Assembly (NCBI GenBank): GCA_008704415.1
Contig: VXIS01000020.1
Coordinates: 186,001 to 250,000 of the forward strand
Direction: 5' to 3'
Length of the DNA: 64,000 nt
Source: Sphaerosporella brunnea
Taxonomy: Eukaryota > Ascomycota > Pezizomycetes > Pezizales > Pyronemataceae
The notes under the pieces were generated by a model. It saw only the letters and a program-made list of their open reading frames with translations. It was not told the origin of the DNA and did no database searches. How positions within the stretch are numbered: position 1 is the stretch's first letter; every line of letters starts with the position of its first letter. Below are positions 20,907 to 32,164 of the stretch, one piece after another. The translations under genes and the position numbers were made by a program.

Positions 20907-22878
20907 ATGCCACCTATCAACAAACGCGCTGCAAACTCAGCTGGTTTGGACGCTGGTCCCATAGGTCGAGGAAAGACTCGCAAGCAGCAAAAGCTCATCC
21001 GCTGGTAAGCAAGCTCCCTCCCCAAAATACACTATCCAGTCTTTCACAGTGCCTTGCCCAAGCGGTCCACTGGCCTATAGTGTGCCTGTCAGTGTACATA
21101 ATGGTAGCGCTTAGTCGAGGGAACTTGCAGTGCGCGGTTCACTAGTCTATGTTGTTAAGTCTGCCATGTGTACGCTGATAGCTCCTATATCTGTAGTGCC
21201 TCGTGCTGCTTGGTCTTTGCAGTCGCTGTGGGAAGATGCCTTGCCCAAGCGGTCTACTGGCGTATGGTATACCTGCCGACGTATATAATGGTAGCGCTTA
21301 GTCGAGGGAACTTGCAGTGCGCGGTTCACTAGTCTATGTTGTTAAGTCTTCCATGTGTACGCTGGTAGCTCCTATACTCGTACTGCCTCGTGCCACACGC
21401 TTGGTCTTTGCAGTTGCTGTGGGAAGATGCAATCGGTAATTGCTAATGTGTGTATTCTATTGTATATAGGAGCATTATAGATGCCATCATCGGCCAAATT
21501 GAGGCGACAGACAACCTTTTGGAAAAGCTTGCATTGTCATATACCCCCGAAGGACGGAATAACTTCGAGCCATTAGTTGGACAAATGTTCGCTGCCGAAG
21601 CTGCACAATACAGTCTTCCTATGCCCCGAAACCTCTGGTCTGATATTTGCGATCGAATCCGAGTTAAAGAGGCTCTCTTTCCCAAGTCATGCGCTGTTTT
21701 AAAGGATCGAGGACAGGCACATATTGATTACCGTCGGCAAAAACAGGAGTTAACGCGCTCACTGGGATTGGACTGGACTGCTACTAAGAGGGAGAAATTC
21801 TTAGCTCCTGAGTCAATCCCCACTGTGAGCTTGCCTATGTTGGAGAAGCGATGGCCCCCCAAGGATGTGTGGCTATCGGAAGCACTGACCACTGGCCTTC
21901 TGTGGGAACGACACTTCCAAGAGGCGAAACTGCACGATAAACGAATAAAGCGAAAAGATGTTCTCATCTCCAGCGATGGCAATTCCTGGCAGAAAACGGT
22001 TAAGGCTGGAGAGAGTGTTATCATCCGGGATGCACAGACAGGACAAATTGTGCTCGTGGTTATTCGCAATTTCTGCAGCCATCAAGGAGTTCTCGACTGG
22101 GCCAACAAAATTGTTGAAGCAGCAGTCAACATAAAAAAAAGTATTCGTCTTGACGATCCAGGCAAGCTGGTGATGAATGGTTACACATCTGGATCCAGGA
22201 ATGTCCCTCGTGTAATGTGGGCTAAAAACTTACTGCGAAGTCCAACTCGCCTGTTCGAAAGTCCTGAAGAACTTGAGAGTTTTGACTTCCAAGTGAGCTC
22301 CACATATGCCCTCATGTGGAACATGGCTCGTTCAAAGCTTCCTCCAGAGATTCTCACCGATATCGATAAATTTGTGGATAGCCAAGGTGCTTCGAGCTGT
22401 TATGGATGGCAATGGCACGATGAAGGGATACTATGGGTTGAAACTCAAAGAAGGATATTATGAGTTCCATTCAGCTGAGCTTGCTCCCCCTCAAGGCAAT
22501 TATGCTCGGAACTATTCTCGCTTCTGCCACCACGAAAAGAATGCCCACGACTACTGCTTGGCTTGGACCACTTCACGTCTGCAAGATCCATCTTCAGGTG
22601 GTAATTTTTATGTCGCTGACTATGGCATTAAAGTTGAGGCTTCAACCGATATGATGGTTGCTTGGAGAGGGGAAGATTTCCATGGAACTACTCTACCCGA
22701 TGTGGATCCTTCCAAGCTGGAAACTGATTTTCAACAACTCGGACTAAGTATTGCTACTGGTGGACGACTTCTTAAGGTTCTTGAGGAAGTAAGGAGAGGG
22801 GAGGTGTTGGAAGTCGAATCTGTTCAAAAGGGTTGCTAAATTGGAGGATGAAGATTACGAAAATGGTAGAATATAGCT
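20907..22878 (+). pseudogene. 2OG-Fe(II) dioxygenase-like gene (TET/JBP-like family of fungi), frameshifted
   Basis: Exon 1 is 20907..21004 (MPPINKRAANSAGLDAGPIG...), then a 465-bp intron 21005..21469 (donor GTAAGC, branch TGCTAATG, acceptor TATAG), then a frame from 21470 that continues for about 330 codons. Near 22385-22405 the coding sense moves by one base into the frame that runs to 22839, and near 22815-22820 it moves again into a frame ending RVAKLEDEDYENGRI stop at 22878. The C-terminal part has ELAPPQGNYARNYSRF, YCLAWTTSR, GGNFYVADYGIKVE and WRGEDFHGTTLPDVDP. A Gly-Gly-x-F, YG and distal W...HGT pattern is what I know from fungal members of the nucleic-acid 2OG dioxygenase group (relatives of TET/JBP base oxidases). 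The family assignment is by motif only. Two frameshifts make this copy a likely pseudogene. Confidence 0.6.
21052..21429 (+). repeat. Two tandem ~190-bp units inside the first intron of the dioxygenase-like gene
   Basis: Units 21052..21238 and 21239..21429 both begin CCTTGCCCAAGCGGTC and end TGCTGTGGGAAGATG or the near variant CGCTGTGGGAAGATG. They share long identical blocks such as AATGGTAGCGCTTAGTCGAG and GGTTCACTAGTCTATG. The duplication explains why this intron is 465 bp when others in the window are 50-180 bp. Confidence 0.93.
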
Positions 22879-23210
22879 GTATGTAGAAGATTAAAGGATT
22901 GAAGATAGATTCTGTTGCCTTTATTTACACAATGTACTATCTTAAATATAATATAATCCTACCTTTGTACTTTATAACAATAAACGACGATGAACAACAT
23001 TTGTGGTGATGCGATTGATATTTTCCAGGCAAAACAACAGGAGGTGACAAAGGAGGAACTTTTTCAAAGGGTTGCGGAATTAGAAGAGGATGATTACGAA
23101 AAAGATAGAATATAACTGTACATAGATTATAGAAAATCGCTTTTATCATACAATTCTTCAAGCACTTGGTAATAAGAGACGACGATGGACAACATTCGCA
23201 GTGGTACAGT
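22806..23210. repeat. Diverged direct duplication of the tail-to-tail gene junction
   Basis: The 3' end of the dioxygenase-like gene occurs twice: 22822-22878 (codes LFKRVAKLEDEDYENGRI stop) and 23059-23115 (codes LFQRVAELEEDDYEKDRI stop). Each is followed on the opposite strand by the last codons of the helicase gene: at 22975-23010 the minus strand reads [11 protein letters not shown] stop, and at 23158-23205 it reads [15 protein letters not shown] stop. The second junction belongs to the RepHel gene described here, the first to the dioxygenase-like gene. The copies differ by roughly one base in five and by an insertion, so they come from two different Helitron copies. Confidence 0.8.
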
Positions 23211-26200
23211 CAAGATTGTCGTCCGAAACCAACAGCCGAGCATGTTCTCTCTGGCGTACCCGGGAAAGACTGGTGTAAAGCTGGCCATGTGCGAAAACCT
23301 CGGTGCGAAGATCAATCACAATGCGATCCAAGGTCAAGCCTTGGCAGCTGTTGAAGGTAGTTGCATAGGCTGGTCGCAGTGGAATCTGTCTTCTTTCGAC
23401 ACTCCAGGGGGCAAACGATGGTTGGAAGTCGAAGTTGATCCTGGGTAAACAGAAAATTGTTTCCTCTCGATGCAGCGAACAGTCCAGCAGTTCCACTTCA
23501 ACCATCATCGGCAACAGCCTGCGAACGATTACCCTGGAATTTTTGACCAGCCCTTTTTCTACCGAGAGGTTTCGGCAAAGACTGCAAATTGTGCCGACCT
23601 TTAATCGGAGGATATGGTCGGGTGTTCCTGGCGATCGCAACAAACTGAGATATTCAAGCAGAGCATCCGATTGTATGCTGTACTCATCTTCTTTGATGCG
23701 GTCGTAAGAAAAATAAATCTCTTTTTCAAGTCAACTACCGATTGTCGCAAAGCCAGCAGTTGAAGTACTTACTTTCCTCGCCTGGAAGGTTGTCTAATAT
23801 GGCATCGTTGAATTCATCAACGAACTTATTGAGAGGACTCAAAAACGACCTTCGGACAGCAGCTTCTGGGTCGGACAAAATTTCGGCAGGAAATAAGAAC
23901 CCCATAGCTTCTTTCAGAGTGTGTACCCGATTCAGTAAAGTAAGGGTCACTCTTTGCTCGTGCCCCTCTCCAATGCGATCGATCCACTCCGAGTATTCAG
24001 GGTCAGCTGCAGTACGAATCGGAGTGATCAGACGAAGAACTCGGAAATGAGGCCACAGATAGGACGATTTAATGGAGCTTTGGAACGAAGCCACTTCTCC
24101 TGCCGATCCCCGAACCACAGGTGCGACTTGTCGAAAGTCACCAAGGGCGAGGAAGGTCTTTCCTCCGAAAGGTCTCGTGGTCTGCATTAATGTTTGCAAG
24201 AGCTGGTCGACACATTCTATTGCTGCTATGTTTGCCATGGGAAATTCTTCCCACACGATCAACCTGGCTTGCCGAAGAAGTTGAGCTCGTCCTGATCGTG
24301 GTGAAACATTTGAAGTCAAAGAACAGTTTTGCTAAAATTTAAATATCAGCATCGCAAATCTGAGATCCACAACTCGAAAGGACTCACATCCAGCACAGGG
24401 ATTCCAAACACCTGAATGTGCTGTTCGCCCCCGCTCATAGAGAGTGGCACTGAGAGCAGTTGAACCAGCAATAATCGCAATATCGGCCTGGCTGCGGAGT
24501 GTGTCGCAAATAGCTCGGACTAGGAAAGTTTTCCCACGACCAGCCTTGCCATCAATAAAATAAAGCCGATGTGGACCATCCGACCAGCAATCATCGAGAA
24601 CTGTATGGTAACAGGCAGCTTGCTCGGGGTTCATTTGATTGACAGCGAGCTGTGCTTGGTTCCACAGAACATCCATTCTGGATTCAAAAGCCTCAATTTC
24701 CATCTCGACCTCTCGAGGCCTGTGCTCGCCGGTACTCAATCCAAAATCAGCCAAAGCTGCACCCCGAGCAGCCAAGTAAGCTTCAATCTGATGCAATGCT
24801 TGCTTTTCGGCAGCATGACTTGGTGCATGTAAGCAAAAGTCTAAGCTCAAAGGCTCCTTATATCGTTCCCAGAGCTCTATGGCAGGTGTTGCCAGATCAA
24901 CCAAAAGGTGTGCAAAGAGAAATCGGAGTTGCCCTGGGCGATAATAGCTGGCAATCGCCTCATCCATGACAAACTCAGCTTCATTTTGACTTTCAAAAAG
25001 ACCAACAGCTTGGGCTGCCTGCTGGAATGTAGGAAACTCGGTGCCATCGACAGTTCGCAGCTCGGTAAAAGAATAGGCACTTCGGTGCAGCAAAAGTGCC
25101 CTCAAATAAAATAGCTCCCCGAGCCGGGGTGGAATATTTTGAATCCTGGTGACGATAGGGCCCCGAGCTCGTAGAATAATTTTTCTCCGAGAGGTCATTT
25201 CATTTGGAAGTGGTCTTTCTAGCCATTCCCTCCCAGCAATTAATGGTACTGCAGCATTGGTTATTTTTTCGTGTCGGTAGTGGCTAAAAAACTGGCAGTA
25301 GGTGAGGCTTTCGAATTGAGCTTCGAGTGGCCGAGCAAAGTATTGAAGCAGCTGGGAGCTCTGCGATTGCTGACCATTGCTACGCCGCATTTGTGGTAAA
25401 TTACGGCCAGGCAAATGCACAGTGAGTGCCACAATTGCTGGAGTTTTGTTGGTGATGTTAAAATTTAATATCCTCCAGACAGCTTCAGCACTCGACAAAT
25501 AACGTGCTTGAACGTAGTCCTCAAATTCGTTGAGTTCTGTTTCCTCCGTGGTTTCGATCTGGAATCTGGCATGGTCTGGTCCTTTGAAAAGATATTTGTA
25601 GAGATACATGAAAATGTTCACCGTAAAGCACACATCGGCATTGATGTGGCATTGGAGCAACCGGGTCAAACATGGCATGTAAGGGACCACCCAAGCGTCC
25701 TCTTCTTTTCTCCGACGGTATTCGATCCTGCCTAAGCGTTCATCCACTGTAGTTGTAGGGTGTATGGGTTTTGGAAACCCATATTGGCATTGGCCTCGTT
25801 GGTTACATCGGCTAAAAGGGCTATTAAGATGGCTTTCGGGGTGCATGTTAAACCGTAGAACTAAGTCTCGGAGCTCGGGATCGACATCGGCTGGTGGAAG
25901 CTCTGCAGAGACCAAAGTATCTATTTTTTCGATTGGCAGCTCGGGATCGCACTGCTCGTGGGACTCCTTATTAGTTCAGAGTTAAACTTGGGTTCCCACA
26001 AATTCTCACCTTGAAAATCATGTGTATGTGTGGGAGTCCTCGCTTCTGAAACTCGACCACACGAACATCGTACAATATCTTGCCAAAGTGTCGGCGCATA
26101 AAATCAACCAGCACTTTGACCTTTTTGTAAAAAATCCGACAAACAACCGCTGGTATATCAGCAGCAGTCTGTCCCTTTTTTAACTGCGATCTGATTTCAG

Positions 26201-27614
26201 GCCAGTTGGGGTTGGTGGTCATCGTAATGAAAAAGCTCGGCTTTCCATACTGGCGGCACAATGCCAGAGCATCGGAGACTTGCTTGGAGGACCAAGCACG
26301 AGAACCAAGAAATGATGCAGGAAGCATACCCTCGATATTTCCCCGGTGCCCATCACTGGTACCTTCCGAGCCCAACCGATGCACTGCTCCTCTGACCTGA
26401 TCAAGCCGTCCCCCGCGAAGATAGTTTAGCCTTTCTTCCTCTACCCTCGAATACATATCGACAGCATATTCACAGGCAAGTCTGCCTAACGTCCGAAAGC
26501 GTTCCTCAGCTACGAAATACCATCGGTACCATTGAATTTGTGTGAGTTTGCTGCGATTCTCGGGAGACCAACCTGGAGTTCCCTGTGGAAAGAGCAATGG
26601 ATACTGCAATGGTTCGTACATGTGTGAAAAAATACTGAGAAAGGTAGGCTGCCGATCAACATTCCGAAAAAACACTACCTTTCGGGGAGCGATGGTCTGT
26701 AGATTTTGTGCATCGATGATGGCTGCTACTTCTCCGCCTGCCACAGGCTGGTCAAGCTGTACTGCTAGAGGACCATCACCAGCCATAGTAATTGCACGCC
26801 TTATCTGGCGAAGATATTCACTCTCATGCTCCATCATATTTCGGGTAGCCATTACCATTCGTGCTGGAATATGCTGCCGAGATGCTGCAGCAGTTCGTGC
26901 CTGCTCATCGTATAAAAACCAACGAAGGGAGTGTTCGCCACTGTCTAAATGCAAAATTCGGTGGTATGTTCGTCCTGTCACGACTACATTGCTTGGGGCT
27001 GGTAGTGGTAGAAATTCTCCAGTTGTGCCGATAGCGGTGAATGCAAAAAGAGAATTCAGCCTTCGTGATAGAGCTGAATACCGCTCTGTATCCCGCTGCA
27101 GCTCTGAGAAAAATGGCTCGGGATAAGGTGGCAGCCTCTCTCGTTTGTATTTCCCTTCATGACAACACCAGCCATCCTCTTCAACCGATAGCAGCAGCGA
27201 ACCACAGAAAGAGCAACTATGGTTCCAAGTAAAGTGGTTCGGGTCGGTCTGAAGTGAAGCCAACCGATCCCACCATTGCAATAGCTGTCGGGGATTGCGC
27301 CTTCTCGGCTGAGACTCTGGTGCACTTTGCGAGTTTGCTGAACTTGGCTGGATCCGATTCAATGTCCGGTGTACCTCCAGCCTCGTACCGATTGTCGCAT
27401 CCGATAATTCCTCTACCTGCTGGAAGTCTCCATCTTGAAATGAATGCACGAAAATTGGATACACACATATTGACTCCAAGTCTGGTAGGATAGCTGTAAA
27501 GCTCTTGGTGGGACTAAAGAGCCAATCTCTACCGAGTCGCACCAAATCTTTACTCTTTGTAAGCAATCGCTCCGAAAAACATTTTATTCCCGAAAAAACA
27601 AAAAAAAACACCAT
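23158..27614 (-). CDS. RepHel: Helitron Rep (HUH endonuclease) and PIF1-like helicase, one frameshift
   Basis: Rolling-circle transposase. Exons on the minus strand: 27614..26010, 25966..24388, 24331..23773, 23720..23158; introns 43, 56 and 52 bp. The Helitron_like_N region contains [14 protein letters not shown]. The Rep HUH motif [14 protein letters not shown] ends exon 1. The double-tyrosine motif [13 protein letters not shown] follows in exon 2. The helicase has Walker [12 protein letters not shown], Walker B-like [24 protein letters not shown], and the last motif [17 protein letters not shown] with LYTSLSRVR. Exon 2 is 1579 bp, one base more than a multiple of three: at about 24411 the frame AHSG must become [11 protein letters not shown], so a one-base insertion breaks the protein between Walker A and Walker B. 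Start at 27614 is tentative; the upstream ORF ends in a donor-like GTGAGT, so a fused, longer protein is possible. Confidence 0.85.
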
Positions 27615-27682
27615 TTATCCACCTCCAAAAATACCAACACCCAAGTACAAACCATACAAAAAATAACCACCGAAATTTCCCA

Positions 27683-28580
27683 TCACTCACCATCTTCTAC
27701 ATGCAATGGGTCCTGCGAACTCCCTGCTGGTGTCGGTGATGAAGGCACCAGTGCCTGCCGCTTCACCTTTTGCCCTGACCGCGAACCCCAAGCATCCCAA
27801 GCCCTTCTTTTTCGGGGGGTAGATCCTAAACTCGAAGAAGTGATATTTGGATCATCCCCTGCTGGCCGCTTCTGTCCCCGAGCTGAAAGAAAAATTAATT
27901 CGTGGAGTAATATTGCTATTACACCTGATTCCTCGTGGACCCCAATTATTTCACCTGCAACAGCAACCAAAGCATTTCGCTCAGGTATCGGAGTTGCCTG
28001 GAATCGAGGTCCAGCAGGAAGGTAACACCGAACACAAAAACTTGTGGAATGATTGTCAGTGTTGCTTCGGTCGTAAACAGTTGTTCGAAGTTCGAATGAC
28101 CGCAGGCAAGTCTCGTTAGGGTCAGAGGGAACTGTGCTTCGGGTGCATAGGCCGATCGCATGTAAAGCACCAGGCTGTGGTGGAGGGAGTCGGTTCATGT
28201 ACTGGTCATCGTCAGGATTCCCAGGAAACCTCCAACTGAGTCAGCTCTTATCCAAGCAAACAAAAAATATCGCAAAATACTTACGGAAAGCACATGTAGG
28301 AATTGACTTCCCACTGTAGGTTTTGCCCACTGGCACGAACAATTAATCGTCCATGCACAGTACACAGACTATCCTCCACGAGCAGATGTTCCAAATCGGA
28401 TGCCCAATGAATAAACATGCCTTCCAGAGGTTCAGAAATCACTCCCTCCACCGAGCGCTCTTCAACAAAGATCCGAGCCTGGAATCGTTGCAGAGGAGAG
28501 ATTCCCGATCCTCCACTTCCCCCCGAAACTGCATTTCCGAGCATCAAAGGACCATGAAAGACGACACTGTAGTTGACCAT
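27683..28580 (-). CDS. Helitron accessory ORF, possibly OB-fold/RPA-like, 280 aa
   Basis: Exon 1 28580..28285, intron 28284..28230 (55 bp, donor GTAAGT, acceptor GGAG), exon 2 28229..27683. The spliced join reads SYMCFP|FPGNPDDDQYM. The protein has a beta-rich pattern: MVNYSVVFHGPLMLGNAVSG, RFQARIFVEERSVEGVISEP, LCTVHGRLIVRASGQNLQWE, FCVRCYLPAGPRFQATPIP, VAVAGEIIGVHEESGVIAIL, then a basic tail (TPRKRRAWDAW, GQKVKRQ). I do not recognise it with certainty; the strand spacing and position suggest an OB-fold protein like the RPA-type ORFs in some Helitrons. That is inference. It ends 69 bp before the RepHel start, same strand, and a GTGAGT donor at 27690 could splice it onto RepHel as one long N-terminus. 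Confidence 0.6.
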
Positions 28581-28789
28581 GGTGGTTGTTCTTCGCTTGA
28601 AAAAGGTTGGATTTTACTGAAAAAGTGTTGGGCCTCGCTGGAAAAGTGTTGCTGTTTCACCGAATTGCCTTCTGGTATATGCTCGCCTCTGAGACTGTCG
28701 CCTGGTATATATGCTCCACCCTGAGGCTTCAGCCCCAATCACCTAGCTTTGGTTAACTGTACCTTTTCTGCCCTGGTCTTTCCCATAAT

Positions 28790-29310
28790 CTCGTTTGAAT
28801 ATAGTGATCATAAAGCTGGGCGAGCTTTGTCTTGTGTTCCACATTGTGAAGGAGCGAGAACTTTCTACCACCATGATCTCGGATGGATGTAGAGATCATA
28901 CTATGCCCCAATTGCCAAGCTCCTTTCTTTGGTATCGCCGCGATATATCTACATCGTGAATGAGCGAGAACTTTCTACTACCCACCATTACCATGATCTC
29001 ATTCGAATGTAGCGATTATAGTAGTCGAGCCTCTTTCCATAGTATCGTTGCCATTGTTCGGTAGTTAAGCGAGAATAGAAACTTCTCGAACCTTTTTGAG
29101 AAACACACACCTCGTGATGTCTACCACCAGCCAATTTTTTTTTAAAATTTTTTTTTTCTAAAAGAAAGCTCTACCTTATGGAAGCACCTCGTCTCTGGGC
29201 TCGTCGCGTTGCCTACATATCATCTCCCAACAGTCGAGCCCCTTTCTTTGGTATCGTTGCGATTGTTCAGTAGTTAAGCGAGAATGGAAACTTCTCGACC
29301 CTTTTTGCAT
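28790..29310 (-). repeat. Direct repeats in Helitron 5' subterminal region
   Basis: Two copies of a 76-bp segment, 29023..29098 and 29232..29307, share AGTCGAGCC, CGTTG, TAGTTAAGCGAGAAT and AACTTCTCGA in order, with about one difference in eight. A second repeat family (GAGCGAGAACTTTCTAC ... CCATGATCTC) occurs at 28851 and 28962. They lie between the candidate Helitron 5' end and the coding region, so they may be promoter or terminus-recognition repeats. Confidence 0.8.
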
Positions 29311-29505
29311 TGCCTACATACCATCTCGCAGTCGCCAAGATCCTTTCTCTGGTACTGCGTCTGTGCATATAGATAGAAACTGTGGAGCTTTCTAGAACTA
29401 AAGTCTCGCAATCGAGCACACGATTCCTGCTCAACCCTGGCTCCTTCGCAGATCCATTCCTAAAATGACCGCCAAACTGCCTGGAACCTAATTACATATT
29501 GTAGA

Positions 29506-32164
29506 TACGGAGCGCGTGACGCACACGCCTCAAAAAGGAGAATTATCGAGGGAGGCATCGCCAGCACAAACCACCACACAACGTCTCCAATTCAGAACGA
29601 AACACAAAACATTCACGAAAAAAAAAAAAAAAAAAAAAAAAGTATTTACCGTATTTTTTGGAGCGAAAGGCGGAGCCTTGGCACTGAAGGCATTGAGCTC
29701 TCCTTAAAACCTCGTTACTTTTGAGTTTATGTGACTGAGATAAGTGCCTAGTTCCTCCACCTCCCGACCTGGGCAACTTCGAACACCTGTGGCGACAATT
29801 GCTCTTCTACTTACTGCCACCATGCTCTCCCTCCAAACCTTGGGCAAAAAGTTGCGCCCTAGAACTCCGCTGCGCTCCATGTCGCTAGTCGATCACGGCT
29901 TGTCACTCACACTCAGTGTTCTCAACAGCCGGCCCCAACAAGTCCGGGCTGTCATCCCGGCTGTGAAAATGGGCTGGATGGGCTGGCTGCTTGATCAGCC
30001 TGGCTACGAGGCCGACCGGATCCGAAAGCGCATAGCCGCTGGCTGCGGCTTTGTCTGTAAATGACTCGAATTAGTTACTAGTACAGAGTGATATCCAGTG
30101 AAGCAACAATGGTGTGATCACCTCGTCCATTTTCATACACGAGCAACAGCTCATGCAGCCCAAAAAGCCAGCCCGGCCGGCTGGCTATTGAGAACAAAAA
30201 TAGTCCCTAGTCATAGGTGTGTGCTATCTATAGTGGTACCCGTGGCAGCCACGTGAGCTTGGCACTCCGTGTAGGTACATACATAAGCTTCTCTCCTCCG
30301 CAGAGAGATCTTGAGACGCCCGACACGGTAAATTTATTCCTCGTTCAAATGAGTTCCCTGATAGATGCACTATTCCTGCCATTTCCATGCAGATTACCAC
30401 CGAGAGAAACAAAACGAATGCCGCCGTCCATTGCCAAATTAAAGGAGCTCATCAAAGATGCCGTTGACTCGCACAGCTAACTTTGCGACGTCGTTCACGC
30501 AAGTCAGCATCCACTGGCCAACCGATGACATATTCTCGAACTTCACCCGCATGATTGGAGTTTCCCACGATATTATACCGCTCACATCAAATCAGCCGGA
30601 GCTTGGATTTCTCATTTACATTTCCACCGAATCGAATAACAGCCACCGAGTCCGTCCCTCAGTTCTCGAGCTCTCCTGCATCTGCAGGTTCAACAGCCCA
30701 TCACCAGTCACCCGAAGTCTCTGATGATCCTCCATTATGCGGGACGGTGCCATCGACGAGGAGGGAGGTCTCGTGTTGTTGACGGAACTTAAACGCACCT
30801 CTCCTTCTTTCAAATGGAGCCTCGTTAGAGACACCTTCGTCGATACGCTTCGCGAAGTCGACAAGACTACCTATTAGACAATGGATCTTCACTCAACGAT
30901 TTACCACTCAATGCCTGTACAACCTGAAGTGTAGTGCGGGCAAGATCGACTTCTCAGCCATCCAAGTGTTTAGCCAGGGATAAACCCCGACGCAAGCCTG
31001 TCTTCCGGCTTTTACAAGGAGGGTAGATTACTGGTCCTCAGGCCTCTGAATGGAATGGAATGGAAATGGACAACTAGCGTGGGGTTCCCATTTGTATTGG
31101 GAGCCAACCCAAAATCTTTCCCGCGGTGGATTGCGGCGGGAAAGCAGTACGATTGCTGGGGTATTCGCTCGCGATACTTGTTCTGGCTTCCAACCCGCCC
31201 TTTCGGCACTAGTAGAGTATTGGTACGTCGTTTCCATTGAACCCATCGACCTCTGGAGCTCGATGGGTTGAGTGAATGGAATGGAATGGTAGACCAGGTC
31301 CCTCCGGAATGGAACCTGTGGCCCCGCTCACGGTGATTCTCTCCTTTCATCGACAGGAGAACGAAGACAGACGACGTCATAATGTTCGCAGAATGGATAA
31401 AACCCCCTTAAGAGAGACTTTGAACCCTTCCCAACGGAGGTCCAATTCGGATTTCCCTCGACTTCTTCTGTTCTCGGAGTGCTTTTTTGGGGTGACCAAT
31501 CGGGGAGATTGCTTACCGCGGCAGAGCTGGTGTACGTGGCTCCGAGGGCCGCTCTTGTTGCTTCAACGAGTTCGGTCTTCAAATGAGAACCGCAAACCTT
31601 TGCGGTAGCTTTTGAGTTTGAGGGTTCATCGATGTCCGAAGATTTGCTAGTGACGTGGAATGAATATGGCGTTATGGCCCGGGGGGGGCGGTTACGTTTG
31701 TGGCATCATGGGATTCGCTTCTTTGGAGGAAAAAGTGCTTTTGATACGTTGAAAAGATTCTATGCCACCGCGGGCATCCGACGCAGCGGCGGACATTATC
31801 CCCATCAGACCCCCGCACGGTTCCCATCCCATCCCGAGCGGCAGTACCCTTCCGCTGGGCCTGGTTGACCGGGGCAGGCTGGCTGTTAAAAACACTGGCC
31901 TCTGAAGGAAAGAAACTCCGGCGCAGGTTGTGGATGCAACTCTTCTCATAGGTATCATGGTCATTAATTCTAGATAATCCAAGTCCACTGAACATCATCT
32001 CAACAAGCACGAAGCCAGCAAAAGAAGAATAAAAACCCTCATAACAACAAAAGAAAAGAAAAACGCCATGCCGCTTGCTTCTGCATAAAAGCAAAATAAA
32101 AGAAAAGAAAACTTAGAAAAGTAAAAAAACTCCAAAACAAGTCGAGACAAGGACAAACAAATAT
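29506..32164. other. Gene-poor region, nothing recognised
   Basis: About 2.6 kb. A24 run at 29620-29641. Short frames of 60-140 codons occur on both strands (for example 30458-30724 plus and 31012-31380 minus) but carry no motif and no splice logic. GGAATGGAATGG simple repeats at 31050-31066 and 31275-31288. No tRNA or rRNA seen. Confidence 0.45.

Larger units (their letters stand above)
20907..29505 (-). mobile_element. Helitron (rolling-circle transposon), composite, with dioxygenase-like cargo gene
   Basis: Defined by the RepHel gene on the minus strand (HUH Rep plus PIF1-like helicase). The unit also contains an accessory ORF upstream of RepHel, repeat-rich DNA at 28.8-29.4 kb on the RepHel 5' side, and a convergent plus-strand gene at 20.9-22.9 kb. 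Candidate 5' end: at 29505, where the minus strand reads A|TCTACAATATG, fitting the canonical A|TC start and resembling fungal Helitron 5' ends. The 3' (CTRR plus hairpin) end was not found with certainty, so the left border given is simply the start codon of the dioxygenase-like gene. Single-base frameshifts in both genes mean this copy is probably not autonomous now. Confidence 0.7.

Noticed and set aside
31010..31700. Possible organelle-derived DNA because of its unusual look
   Set aside because: No organelle gene motif found and base composition is near that of the surroundings.
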